A DNA stretch of 64,000 nucleotides from Bradyrhizobium hereditatis (lineage in GTDB: Bacteria > Pseudomonadota > Alphaproteobacteria > Rhizobiales > Xanthobacteraceae): the NCBI RefSeq assembly GCF_020329435.1, contig NZ_JAGKJK010000005.1:457737-521736 (forward strand), given 5' to 3'. Below the pieces are notes generated by a model, which was given only the letters and a program-made list of their open reading frames with translations, did no database searches and was not told the origin of the DNA. A program made the translations under genes and the position numbers. Within the stretch, counting starts at the first letter, position 1; each line of letters starts with the position of its first letter. Shown in pieces: positions 54,583 to 63,823 of the stretch.

Positions 54583-55581
54583 TCAGTTCCCCGCCTTCAT
54601 TTCCAGACGCATCAGCATCAGCCGCGCGGCCGCAAGAACGAAGAATGTCAGGATGAACAGGAGCAGGCCGAGCAGGATCAGACCGGACTGGTGCAGCCCG
54701 TCGCTCTCGGCGAATTCGCTAGCGATAGCCGCCGAGATCGTGGTGCCGGGCGCGAAGATCGAGGACTGAATCTTGAACGAGTTGCCGATGATGAAGGTGA
54801 CCGCCATGGTCTCGCCGAGCGCGCGGCCAAGCGCCAGCATGATGCCGCCGATCACGCCGACCCGGGTATAGGGGATGACAACGTTGCGGACGACTTCCCA
54901 GTTGGTGCAGCCGACGCCGTAGGCCGCCTCCTTCAGTACCGGCGGCACCGTCTTGAATACGTCGACCGAGATCGCGGTGATGAACGGCAGCACCATGATC
55001 GCCAGAATCAATGACGCGTTGAACAGGCTGAGATAGGAGGGCGGGCCGGCGAAGACCGCGCCCAGCACCGGAACGCCGTCGAACACGCTGATCATGAACG
55101 GCTGGAACGAGTTGGCCAGGAACGGGCCGAGCACGAAGAAGCCCCACATGCCGTAGATGATCGAGGGGATGCCGGCGAGGAGTTCGATGGCAAGCCCGAT
55201 CGGACGGCGCAGCCAGATCGGGCAGATTTCGGTCAGGAACACCGCGATGCCGAGGCCGACGGGAATCGCAATCATCATCGCGATCACGGAGGTGACCAGC
55301 GTGCCGTAGACCGGGCCGAGCGCGCCGAGCACCGGCGGATCGGCTGACGGCGCCCACCGCTGGGTCCACAGGAAGGCCGCGCCATATTCCCGCAGCGCCG
55401 GCCAGGCGCCGACGATCAGCGAAACGATGATGCCGCCGAGGATGAGCAGAACCGAGATCGCGCAGGCGCGCGTGATCCAGTAGAAGGTGACGTCGCCGAC
55501 CTTGAAAGCGCTGAGGGCACGCGCACGATCATAAGGTCCGGCAGCTTCCATTACATTGCTTTCGACCGCCATATCTGCCAC
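54583..55581 (-). CDS. pstC: phosphate ABC transporter permease PstC
   Basis: 332 aa from GTG 55581, which has AAAGGGGA 7 nt upstream; TTG 55587 and ATG 55572 are alternatives. Six membrane helices plus the PstC-type [32 protein letters not shown] and the EAA loop [24 protein letters not shown]. The 144-bp gap to pstS contains two strong hairpins (55657-55708). Confidence 0.95.
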   Translation of the reverse strand: MADMAVESNVMEAAGPYDRARALSAFKVGDVTFYWITRACAISVLLILGGIIVSLIVGAWPALREYGAAFLWTQRWAPSADPPVLGALGPVYGTLVTSVIAMMIAIPVGLGIAVFLTEICPIWLRRPIGLAIELLAGIPSIIYGMWGFFVLGPFLANSFQPFMISVFDGVPVLGAVFAGPPSYLSLFNASLILAIMVLPFITAISVDVFKTVPPVLKEAAYGVGCTNWEVVRNVVIPYTRVGVIGGIMLALGRALGETMAVTFIIGNSFKIQSSIFAPGTTISAAIASEFAESDGLHQSGLILLGLLLFILTFFVLAAARLMLMRLEMKAGN

Positions 55582-55656
55582 GCCCAATCCCCTTTACTAC
55601 AGCCCAATGACCCCGGACTTCGGTGCGCGGCCGCTCCGGCCCGCGCATTGTTCTTG

Positions 55657-55708
55657 CCCTCTCTTGTCCAGAGAGGGGGTGCTCAACCCGGGCGCGCCCG
55701 GGTTGAGC
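55657..55708. promoter_or_regulatory. perfect 28-bp palindrome and a second hairpin between pstS and pstC
   Basis: 55681-55708 is a perfect palindrome with 14-base arm GCTCAACCCGGGCG; 55657-55677 is CCCTCTC / GAGAGGG. Both lie just after the pstS stop in the direction of transcription, where they can protect the pstS message end or slow transcription into pstC. Confidence 0.7.
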
Positions 55709-55725
55709 GATCGCGTTGCGCGCCG

Positions 55726-56736
55726 TCAGCTCTTGATCTCGGAGGACCAGGTCTTCTCGATCTGCTTGACCACCGAGTCCGGCATCGGGATGTAGTCGAG
55801 CTCTTCGGCCATCTTGTCGCCCTTCTCGAACGACCATTTGAAGAACTTGAGGGCCTCAGCGGCGGCTGCCTTATCCGTCGGCTCCTTGTGCATCAGGATG
55901 AAGGTCGCGCCTGTGATCGGCCACGACGCATCGCCGGGCTGGTCGGTCAGGATGACGAAGTAGTTCTTGGCTCCAGCCCAATCAGCATTGGCAGCCGCAG
56001 CCTGGAATGCCCCAATGGTCGGCTGCACGGTCTTGCCGGCCTTGTTGATCATGGCGCCATAGGTCAGCTTGTTCTGCTTGGCATAGGCGTATTCGACATA
56101 GCCGATCGAATTCTTGGTCTGGCTGACATTGCCTGCGACGCCTTCGTTGCCCTTGGCGCCAACTCCCGTCGGCCACTCGACCGCGGTGCCGGAACCTGCC
56201 TTCGTCTTCCACTCGGCATTGGTCTTTGACAGGAAGTCGGTCCAGATGAACGTGGTGCCGGAGCCGTCCGAACGGCGAACCACCGTGATCGCCTCAGAGG
56301 GCAGCTTGACTTTGGGATTGAGCTTGGCGATCGCGGGATCGTCCCACTTCTTGATCTTGCCGAGATAGATGTCGCCGAGCAGCTCGCCGGAGAATACCAG
56401 CTCACCCGGCTTGACGCCTTCGAGGTTCACGACCGGCACCAACGCGCCCATCGCCTGCGGCCACTGGATCAGGCCGTCCTTTTCAAGCTGCTCGGGCTTG
56501 AGCGGCATGTCGCTGGCGCCGAACGTCACGGTCTTGGCCTGGATCTGCTTGATCCCGGCGCCGGAGCCGATCGACTGGTAGTTCAGTCCGTTGCCGGTCT
56601 CCTTCTTGTAGGCGTCAGCCCACTTCGAATAGAGCGGGAAGGGAAAGGTCGCGCCTGCGCCAGTAATGTCGGCAGCGAAGGCTCCCGTCGACGCGGCGAC
56701 CATGCCGGCGGCGACGATCGTTTTGATGAAATTCAT
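55726..56736 (-). CDS. pstS: phosphate-binding periplasmic protein PstS
   Basis: 336 aa. Signal peptide 1-22 (ending GAFA). The phosphate site motifs [36 protein letters not shown] and [18 protein letters not shown] are typical of PstS, followed by [15 protein letters not shown]. It is the first gene of the pst operon, with a triple Pho box 81 bp upstream. Confidence 0.97.
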   Translation of the reverse strand: MNFIKTIVAAGMVAASTGAFAADITGAGATFPFPLYSKWADAYKKETGNGLNYQSIGSGAGIKQIQAKTVTFGASDMPLKPEQLEKDGLIQWPQAMGALVPVVNLEGVKPGELVFSGELLGDIYLGKIKKWDDPAIAKLNPKVKLPSEAITVVRRSDGSGTTFIWTDFLSKTNAEWKTKAGSGTAVEWPTGVGAKGNEGVAGNVSQTKNSIGYVEYAYAKQNKLTYGAMINKAGKTVQPTIGAFQAAAANADWAGAKNYFVILTDQPGDASWPITGATFILMHKEPTDKAAAAEALKFFKWSFEKGDKMAEELDYIPMPDSVVKQIEKTWSSEIKS

Positions 56737-56816
56737 GGCTGGTCTCCATCTTGGTGAGCGAAGCGCCGGTGCGCCCGATCGCGCTCACACCGCCCGTGTA
56801 GGAGCGGTCGATAGAG

Positions 56817-56849
56817 CTTTTACGACGGTTAGATGACAGTTGGATGACA
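56817..56849 (-). promoter_or_regulatory. Pho box: three contiguous 11-bp direct repeats before pstS
   Basis: On the minus strand: TGTCATCCAAC (56839-56849), TGTCATCTAAC (56828-56838), CGTCGTAAAAG (56817-56827). The first two match the PhoB half-site well; the third is weaker, as is common for the most downstream unit. Confidence 0.85.
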
Positions 56850-56876
56850 TTGCCAAGCAATTGAAATCACTTGCGT

Positions 56877-58178
56877 TTAGTGCGTTACCGGGGGTTTTGC
56901 CTGGGGAAAGCAGGCGGTAAAGGTGGCCCCGTTCCGGGGCACGCTTTCGATCAAAAGCCGGCCGCGATGGCGGTTAAGAATATGTTTTACTAGAGATAAA
57001 CCAAGCCCGGTTCCACCTTGCGCGCGGCTGTCGCCGACGTCGACCCGGTAGAAGCGTTCGGTCAGCCGCGGCAGGTGCTCCGGCGCGATGCCGGGGCCGA
57101 AATCGCGGACCATGACGCGGACTTCCGGCGTGCCGTCGCCCGCGGTTGCCTGAATGAGGGAAACGATCACCCGCCCACCTGACGCGCCATATTTGAGCGC
57201 GTTCTCGATCAGGTTCTCGAACAGGCGCAACAGCTCCTCGCGGTCGCCCGCGATCGTCACGGGCGTCGGCGGCAGGTCGATTTCGATTTCGACCTGGCGC
57301 TCCTTGGCCAGCGGTTCCAATCCATCCGCGACCTGCCGAATGATGGGGACGATATCGACCGAGGACTCGGGCCGGACATGCGCCGACAATTCGACCCGCG
57401 ACAGCGACAACAGATCGTCGATCAGCCGCGCCATCCGGGTCGCCTGCGTATGCATGATGGAAAGAAAGCGCTCGCGCGCCTTGGCGTCCTCCTTGGCAGG
57501 GCCCTGCAGCGTATCGATGAAGCCGGACAGGGCCGCCAGCGGCGTCCGCAATTCGTGGCTGGCATTGGCGACGAAATCGGCGCGCATCTCCTCCACGCGC
57601 CGCAGCGGCGTCTGGTCGTGGAAGGTCAGCAGCATGCATTTCTCGGTGCCGCCGAACGTTGTCGGCACCGGCACCGGCGTGACGATCAGTTCCATCCAGC
57701 GGTCGACCAGCCCCTGGTCGAGATAGGTCGCCCGGCGCGGCTCGGTGGTCGCGATCGCCTCGCGCAACGCGGTGATGATCTCGGGCGAACGCAGCGCAAA
57801 CTGCGCCAGTTCGTTCTTGCGCAGCGCGGGCGCGAGTTCAGCGGCCGCTGCATTGAGATGAATGACACGCCCGGCGCGGTCGAGCAGCACGGCTGGATCC
57901 GGCATGCCGGCCACGACCGCGCTGACGGCGGGGGCCTCGACGGGGCGGACCGCGCCGACGTCCTCGCGGGACCTGACGGCATCATGCAACCGCCACGGCA
58001 CCAGCGCGGCGGCCGCGATGCAGATGAAAACGGCGATGGCGCGCGCCGGCGAGAGATCGGCCAGCAGCACCAGCGCGCACAGCGCAAGTCCCGCCGCCAG
58101 CAGGATGATGGCCGAATGCCTGAGCCGGTCCGGCCACGGTGCAAAGAAGGAGGACGGGTTGGAATCGTCAATCGCCAT
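56877..58178 (-). CDS. phoR: phosphate regulon sensor histidine kinase PhoR
   Basis: 433 aa. Two N-terminal membrane helices (about 20-65), a PAS domain (about 85-195), HisKA with H208 in NASHELRTPL, and an ATPase domain with NLIENALKYG, DFGPGIAPEHLPRL and GGTGLGLSLV. Phosphorylates PhoB when phosphate is low. It is the first gene of the phoR-pstSCAB-phoU-phoB block, 44 bp after the YbhN-like gene's stop; the Pho box lies between it and pstS. Confidence 0.95.
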   Translation of the reverse strand: MAIDDSNPSSFFAPWPDRLRHSAIILLAAGLALCALVLLADLSPARAIAVFICIAAAALVPWRLHDAVRSREDVGAVRPVEAPAVSAVVAGMPDPAVLLDRAGRVIHLNAAAAELAPALRKNELAQFALRSPEIITALREAIATTEPRRATYLDQGLVDRWMELIVTPVPVPTTFGGTEKCMLLTFHDQTPLRRVEEMRADFVANASHELRTPLAALSGFIDTLQGPAKEDAKARERFLSIMHTQATRMARLIDDLLSLSRVELSAHVRPESSVDIVPIIRQVADGLEPLAKERQVEIEIDLPPTPVTIAGDREELLRLFENLIENALKYGASGGRVIVSLIQATAGDGTPEVRVMVRDFGPGIAPEHLPRLTERFYRVDVGDSRAQGGTGLGLSLVKHILNRHRGRLLIESVPRNGATFTACFPQAKPPVTH

Positions 58179-58222
58179 GGCGCAGGCTTTCTTCCTCTAT
58201 TCGTGAGGCGCCCGCCGCTTCG

Positions 58223-59281
58223 TCAGGTGCCTGTCTCTCCACGCTCACGCACATAGACGGCGGCCTCGTGCCTCGGCTCGGGGTCAGCGGCAGCCGCCAG
58301 CTGGCGCAGGCGCTTCGATCGCGCGCCGATGATAATCTCCCGAAGCGTCAGCAAGATTACAGATATGACAAATGGCCCAATATAGTAGAGGACGCGGAAC
58401 AGCAGCATGCCGGCGAGCAGTTCCTCCCGGTCCATCTGCCAGAGGCCGACCAGCATGGCGGCATCGAAGACGCCGAGCCCACCCGGCGAATGGCTGGCAA
58501 ACCCCAATAGCGTCGCCGAGACGAAGATCACCGCCACGACCACGAAGCCGATCTGCGGCTCGTCCGGCACCAGCATGTACATCGCCAACGCACAGAAGCC
58601 GAGATCGACGATGCCGATGGCGATCTGCAACAGCGTCAGCGGCCCGCCCGGCAGCGTCACCGTCCACGGCCCGCGTCCGACGCTGCGTGGCTGGGCCCAG
58701 ACCCAGGCCACATATCCGATCAATCCGATAATGATCCCGAACGCCGCAACGCGGTTGAGCCAGGCCGGCAGTTGGTCGATCGAGGCGGCGGCCTCCGGGT
58801 GATAGGCGATGCCAAGGCCGAGCACGGCGGCATTGCCGAGCCAGAACGTCAGCCCGGCGAGAAAGCAGATCTTGGCGACGTCGATCGCGTTCAGCCCCCA
58901 GGCCGAATAGATCCGGTAGCGCACCGCGCCGCCAGTAAAGACGCTGGCGCCGACATTGTGCCCGATCGAATAAGAGGTGAAAGCGGCCAGTGCGTTGACG
59001 CGATAGGGCACATGGTGCTGGCCGATGGCGCGGACCGCGAACCAGTCATAGAAGGTGAGCGTGAAGTAACCCGCCGCCACGAACAGCGCCGCCAGCGCGA
59101 TCTGGGTGGGCTCGGTGCCCTTGATGGCATCGATCACCTCATTGATGTCGATGCCGCGGAGCATGTGATAGAGGACGTAGCACGCAACGGCGATGACCGT
59201 GATGCTGATCAAGACCCCGAGCTTATGCAGGACCTGCTTCTGGCGCAGAAACGACGTCGCCCTGCGTATTGCTTCCAGCAT
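58223..59281 (-). CDS. YbhN/UPF0104-family membrane protein (lysylphosphatidylglycerol-synthase transmembrane domain)
   Basis: 352 aa, about eight helices. ITVIAVACYVLYHMLRGIDINEVIDA opens it; LAAFTSYSIGHNVGASVFTGGAVRYRIYSAWGL and HSPGGLGVFDAAMLVGLW are diagnostic of the family's flippase-like membrane domain. No catalytic aminoacyl-transferase domain is present, so lipid transport or flipping is more likely than lysyl transfer. It is upstream of phoR on the same strand. Confidence 0.87.
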   Translation of the reverse strand: MLEAIRRATSFLRQKQVLHKLGVLISITVIAVACYVLYHMLRGIDINEVIDAIKGTEPTQIALAALFVAAGYFTLTFYDWFAVRAIGQHHVPYRVNALAAFTSYSIGHNVGASVFTGGAVRYRIYSAWGLNAIDVAKICFLAGLTFWLGNAAVLGLGIAYHPEAAASIDQLPAWLNRVAAFGIIIGLIGYVAWVWAQPRSVGRGPWTVTLPGGPLTLLQIAIGIVDLGFCALAMYMLVPDEPQIGFVVVAVIFVSATLLGFASHSPGGLGVFDAAMLVGLWQMDREELLAGMLLFRVLYYIGPFVISVILLTLREIIIGARSKRLRQLAAAADPEPRHEAAVYVRERGETGT

Positions 59282-59559
59282 CTACACCTCGAATTGCGTT
59301 TCTGCGGCGACGGCAATGCCACGAACCCTGCCGCTGACGCTACGCTCCCTGGTCTCTCTGGTAGCGCGTTTTGGGCCGCAGTGGAATTCGCCTGACGACA
59401 ATAAAACGCGCTTGTTCAACATATTAGGGATGGTTGACGACAGCAGTAGCACCGTTTTGCTGCATTCCCGCCGCCCCGCGGCAGGGTCGGACCATGGCAG
59501 AGACTGGTCAACAACCCGTGACAAAGACGACGGTGTGGCTGGCCGGCGCATCATGCGGG

Positions 59560-59862
59560 TCAGGCCGACGGCGCACTGCGCGAGACCACCCAGTCGCGCA
59601 ACCATGATCCGACCGCACAGCCGCACAGATAGAGCGCGAACATGATCAACCCGAGGTCGAGCCAATAGCCGAAGCGGCCGGGCACGACCCGCGTGAGCGC
59701 GGCGGCGATCAGCGCGGCGACCAGAGCCGAAAGCCACCACCGCAGCTTCCGCGAAATACCATCGCCGCGCTGAACCACGGATATCCAACCCATGGCGAAG
59801 CCGAGCAGCACCGACCCCAGCAGCCAGCCCCAGTAGAATGTGGTCAGATAGGCCATGCTCAC
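59560..59862 (-). CDS. small membrane protein coupled to an OmpA-family gene
   Basis: 100 aa. Three hydrophobic stretches (WGWLLGSVLLGFAMGWISVV, WWLSALVAALIAAALTRVV, WLDLGLIMFALYLCGCAVG). No family recognised. Its start overlaps the OmpA-family stop by 4 bp (ATGA), so the two are translated together and probably act together in the envelope. The 278 bp after it, to the YbhN start, hold no gene. Confidence 0.72.
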   Translation of the reverse strand: MSMAYLTTFYWGWLLGSVLLGFAMGWISVVQRGDGISRKLRWWLSALVAALIAAALTRVVPGRFGYWLDLGLIMFALYLCGCAVGSWLRDWVVSRSAPSA

Positions 59863-61253
59863 TTCACCACGAAATCGATCCGGCGGTTCTGCGCCTTGCC
59901 CTGCTCGGAATCGTTATTTGCAATTGGCTGTGTCGAACCGTAGCCGGCCACGCTGAACCGGCTGGCCGGCAGCCCCGCCTTGACCAGATAGTCGGCGACC
60001 GCCTGCGCGCGCTTTTCCGACAGCGCCTGATTGGCCTCTCCGTCGCCGTCGCTATCGGTATGGCCCGCGATCTCGATATTGGTGGTCGGACAGCGCAGCG
60101 CAGTTTCGATCAGCCGGTCGAGCAAACCAGCGGAGTCAGCGACAATATCGGCCTTGCCGGGCTCGAAGCGGATCCGGGCCTTGCCGAGCAGCTCAGTAAA
60201 TAATTGCTGACAGACCGTCGCATCCACCGGCGCCGCCGCCGGCTTAACCGAGATTTCCGGCTTGAACTGCCAGCGCTGCGGAAAATCCTTGCCGAGGCCG
60301 GCGCGGATCTCACTGGCGGCATTTTCATGGAGGGCATCGCCGGACAGCTTCACCTCCCGGTCGGTCACCACGAGCGTCCCGGTCGACAGCCGCGACAGCG
60401 CGCCGAGCGCAGACACCACTACCTCTGCAAAGCCCGGCGGCGCACCGATACTCTCCTTGAGGTTGTCGACGACCTTTTCGCTGAAGAACTTGCGTCCCGC
60501 CGCAGCCACCAGCGCGGCGTGGACCGTCTTATCTGGCACGTTGCCGGTTAGCGTCAGCGTCACCGCGACCGGATCCTTGTAGGCCTGGAAGATGTAGGGT
60601 GGCGCCTTGACGTCATTGGCCGCGACGGAAAAGCCCTCGGGCAGATTTTTCAGCGCGGCGGCGATGGCTTCGCGTCCGCCGAGCTCGCGCGCCATGCCGG
60701 ACAGGCTGACACTGGTGTCCGACAGCGTGATCTTGCCGTCCTTCAATTTGCCGATCTGATCGAGCAGCAAAAGCGCGGCGTGATCAAAACGCGGCGGCGC
60801 CCCGCGCGCCAGATTCATCCGGTCTACCACTTCGACGCCGCCGAGATTGGCGCGGGCCGCCTCCATCAGGCGGCCCTTGATGGCCGGCAGAGGCGAACTG
60901 CCCGATAGCGTCACCCGGACGACGTCGCGTTCCGCAGACCAGACGAATGGCTTGGCTTCGGGAACGAGCCGGGTTTCATCATTAACAAGACGTACGCCCG
61001 GGACGCCTTCCACCGACGTCACCGCACTCTGGCGGCCGCCTTCCGAGAACGCATCCGCCGCAAGCGTGACGTCGCGGCCTGCAACCGAAATTCGCCTTTT
61101 GTCGAGGACGGTATCCTTGAGGGCCGCGACCGAACGTTGCGCCAGATCGGCTTCCAGCGGCTCAGTGCTCGTCCAGGCCGCGATAGCCCAAAACATGACC
61201 AAAGGAATGACGCCCGGCCACCATTTGCTACTCCACCTGAAAAGTCCGTGCAT
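59859..61253 (-). CDS. OmpA-family protein with BON-like repeats
   Basis: 464 aa from ATG 61251-61253. One membrane segment near residue 20. Then several BON-like modules, e.g. KRRISVAGRDVTLAADAFSE and DGKITLSDTSVSLSGMA and TGTLVVTDREVKLSGDAL. A C-terminal OmpA peptidoglycan-binding domain has IEIAGHTDSDGDGEANQALSEKRA and QNRRIDFVVK. It should span inner membrane to cell wall. It is coupled to the small membrane protein downstream. Confidence 0.85.
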   Translation of the reverse strand: MHGLFRWSSKWWPGVIPLVMFWAIAAWTSTEPLEADLAQRSVAALKDTVLDKRRISVAGRDVTLAADAFSEGGRQSAVTSVEGVPGVRLVNDETRLVPEAKPFVWSAERDVVRVTLSGSSPLPAIKGRLMEAARANLGGVEVVDRMNLARGAPPRFDHAALLLLDQIGKLKDGKITLSDTSVSLSGMARELGGREAIAAALKNLPEGFSVAANDVKAPPYIFQAYKDPVAVTLTLTGNVPDKTVHAALVAAAGRKFFSEKVVDNLKESIGAPPGFAEVVVSALGALSRLSTGTLVVTDREVKLSGDALHENAASEIRAGLGKDFPQRWQFKPEISVKPAAAPVDATVCQQLFTELLGKARIRFEPGKADIVADSAGLLDRLIETALRCPTTNIEIAGHTDSDGDGEANQALSEKRAQAVADYLVKAGLPASRFSVAGYGSTQPIANNDSEQGKAQNRRIDFVVK

Positions 61254-61420
61254 TCGAGTTCCCGCGGGGTCCGAAACGGAGAGAAAACAAACCCTTGCGG
61301 GACTGTCAAACACGAAATGTCGCAGGGGCCGGAGAGCTCTGCAATCGGTCCGGCTAACTGTTTCTTCAGCTGTGTTTCGCTAATTTCTCCCCGTAAATAA
61401 CCGGGTAGCGTCACCTCTCG

Positions 61421-62479
61421 ATGAAAATGCTTCGCAACACCGTCATCCGCGCCGGACTGGAAGCGCTGTACTTCTCCGGAGCGCATTATCTGCTGCGACC
61501 AATCTTCGCAGGTGTCGGCGTCATTTTCATGCTGCATCACGTCCGCCCCCGGCGCGACGGCGAGTTTCAGCCTAATCATCATCTTGAGGTCGAGCCGGAA
61601 TTCTTGCGGGCGATGCTGGCGCATGTTCGCACGCTCGACATCGACATCGTCACCATGGACGAGGTGCATCAGCGCCTTCAGGAGCGCAATTTCGCGCGGC
61701 GCTTCGCCTGCTTCACCCTCGACGACGGCTATCGCGACAACCGCGATCACGCCTTGCCGGTGATGCGCGAATTTGACGCGCCGCTCACCGTCTATGTGAC
61801 GAGCGATTTCGCCGAAGGCACCGGCCGGTTGTGGTGGGTCGCGCTGGAGCGGGCGATCGCCAAGGCTTCGTCGATCGAAGTGCCGATCGGCGGCACAAAG
61901 ATCCGGCTCGACGCCTCGACGCCGGCAGCCAAGCAGGCGGCCTTCGACCGCATGCATGACTGGCTACGTTTACTACCGACCGAGCACGACTTGCAGCGCG
62001 AAATCTCTGCGCTATGCACGCGATATGAGGTGGACGAGACTCTGATCGCCCGCGAACTCTGCATGTCCTGGGAAGAACTGAAGGCGTTCGCCGACGATCC
62101 GCTGGTAACGATCGGCGCACACACCATCACGCATTGCAATCTCGTACGGCAGAGCGAAGAGACCGCTTCGTTCGAACTGGCTGAAAGCCGCGCGCGGATC
62201 GAAGCGGCGCTGCAGCGACCGGTGCTGCATCTCGCCTATCCCTATGGCGACCGCATCGCCGCAGGCCGGCGCGAATTCGCCCTGGCAAAGGCGGCGGGAT
62301 TCAAGACGGCAGTGACGACGCGACCGGGCATGATCTTTCCTGAGAGCGCCGAGCACATCACGGCGCTGCAACGCGTTTCGCTCAACGGCAACTACCAGGA
62401 CGCGCGCATCATCCCCGTTCTGACCTCCGGCGCCGCCACCGCAATGTGGAACGGTTTCCGCCGCATCGATGCGGCGTAG
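61421..62479 (+). CDS. polysaccharide deacetylase (NodB-homology) family protein
   Basis: 352 aa. The metal site starts with D101 and D102 in FTLDDGYRDN; the second His motif is TIGAHTITHCNL, and a late HLAYPYGDR matches. No signal peptide is evident, although residues 30-38 are hydrophobic, so it may act at the inner face or in the cytoplasm on lipid-linked sugar. It is divergent from the OmpA-family gene. Substrate unknown. Confidence 0.87.
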   Translation: MKMLRNTVIRAGLEALYFSGAHYLLRPIFAGVGVIFMLHHVRPRRDGEFQPNHHLEVEPEFLRAMLAHVRTLDIDIVTMDEVHQRLQERNFARRFACFTLDDGYRDNRDHALPVMREFDAPLTVYVTSDFAEGTGRLWWVALERAIAKASSIEVPIGGTKIRLDASTPAAKQAAFDRMHDWLRLLPTEHDLQREISALCTRYEVDETLIARELCMSWEELKAFADDPLVTIGAHTITHCNLVRQSEETASFELAESRARIEAALQRPVLHLAYPYGDRIAAGRREFALAKAAGFKTAVTTRPGMIFPESAEHITALQRVSLNGNYQDARIIPVLTSGAATAMWNGFRRIDAA

Positions 62480-62486
62480 GATTTCA

Positions 62487-62609
62487 TACGTCGTCCCTGC
62501 GAAAGCAGGGACCCATACGCCGCGGCCTGGCCGTTGAGCGATGGGGTAGTTATCTTCTGCAACAACCGAAGCTTGTGATTATGGGCCCCTGCGTTCGCAG
62601 GGACGACCA
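62487..62609. repeat. palindromic intergenic repeat (CGTCCCTGCG type), copy 3
   Basis: Arms CGTCGTCCCTGCGAAAGCAG and CTGCGTTCGCAGGGACGAC. It lies between the deacetylase stop and the SDR gene. Confidence 0.85.
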
Positions 62610-62677
62610 AGATAAGCTTCCTTGACTCGCACTGCTCCCCCGCCCAAAACCGGCGGCAAGACAAGGGAGGAACGAGA

Positions 62678-63478
62678 ATGTTCAAGGATCTGTTTTCGCT
62701 CAATGGCCGGATCGCGCTGGTGACGGGCGGCTCGCGCGGCATCGGCAAGATGATCGCGGCCGGATTTCTCGCGCAGGGCGCGGCCAAAGTCTACATCACC
62801 GCGCGCAAGGCCGGGCCCTGCGAAGCGACCGCGCAGGAGCTCTCCGCCGCCTATGACGGCGAATGCATCGCGCTGCCGATCGATATCTCCACCGTCGCAG
62901 GGTGCGAGAAGCTCGCTTCCGAAATCATCAAGCTTGAGCCCAAGCTCGACATCCTCGTCAACAATGCCGGTGCGGCGTGGGGCGCGGAATTCGACGAATT
63001 CCCGGAGAGCGGCTGGGACAAGGTGATGAACCTCAACGTCAAGTCGCTGTTCTTCCTGACCAAGGCGCTGGCGAAACCGTTGCGCGCGGCGGCCTCGCCC
63101 GAACGGCCCGCCAAGGTGATCAATATCGCTTCCATTGACGGCATCTTCGTCAACCCGATGGAGACTTATTCCTACGCGGCGAGCAAAGCCGCGGTGATCC
63201 ATCTGACGCGGCGCATGGCGACCAAACTGATCAAGGACAACATCAATGTCACCGCGATCGCGCCCGGCGCCTTTGCATCTGATATGAACCGCGCCGCGCG
63301 CGACCAAGCCGATGCGGTGGCCAAACGCGTTCCGGCCCGCCGGATCGGCACCGACGAGGATATGGCGGGTGTTGCGATCTATCTCGCCTCGCGCGCGGGG
63401 GATTATGTGGTCGGCAACACGATCGCGGTCGACGGCGGCGTGGTGTACGCGACAGCGGGAAGCGAGATTGCGGGTTGA
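62678..63478 (+). CDS. SDR-family oxidoreductase
   Basis: 266 aa. Classical short-chain dehydrogenase. Cofactor motif TGGSRGIG (16-23), NNAG at 95-98, catalytic S152, Y166 and K170 (YAASK), and the closing AIAPGAFASDMN. The gap after the Gly motif contains ARKAG, compatible with NADP(H). It is similar to rhizobial SDRs of the 3-oxoacyl-ACP reductase/2-deoxy-D-gluconate type. GGAGG lies 6-10 nt before ATG. Substrate unknown. Confidence 0.92.
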   Translation: MFKDLFSLNGRIALVTGGSRGIGKMIAAGFLAQGAAKVYITARKAGPCEATAQELSAAYDGECIALPIDISTVAGCEKLASEIIKLEPKLDILVNNAGAAWGAEFDEFPESGWDKVMNLNVKSLFFLTKALAKPLRAAASPERPAKVINIASIDGIFVNPMETYSYAASKAAVIHLTRRMATKLIKDNINVTAIAPGAFASDMNRAARDQADAVAKRVPARRIGTDEDMAGVAIYLASRAGDYVVGNTIAVDGGVVYATAGSEIAG

Positions 63479-63509
63479 TTGAGCGGTAACCCACGGTCGT
63501 CATACCCCG

Positions 63510-63664
63510 CCAACGGGTCGCGCGAATGCGCGCCCGATGACAGGCTCCGGCGGAGTATCCAGTATGCCGCGGCCCAACCGCGTCATTGCGAGCGAAGCGA
63601 AGCAATCCATCTTTCCGCGTGTGAGGTGACAATGGATTGCTTCGCTGCGCTCGCAATGACGGGG
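63510..63664. repeat. compound repeat after the SDR gene
   Basis: 63510-63547 is the exact reverse complement of 31755-31792; 63580-63664 is a CATTGCGAGC..GCTCGCAATG palindrome like 45915-45996. Confidence 0.85.
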
Positions 63665-63823
63665 AAAATAGCGGCGCAGACACGATCGTCGTCCCCGCGC
63701 AGGCGCTAGCAGATGCACAGATTGCGGCTGCGACGGAATGACTCGGTGTTTTGATTTGGCCTTCCGCGGCGACGGGCTGCTGTGATTCTGTATCTGGCAC
63801 TTCGATTCCATTGAGGTGCCAAG

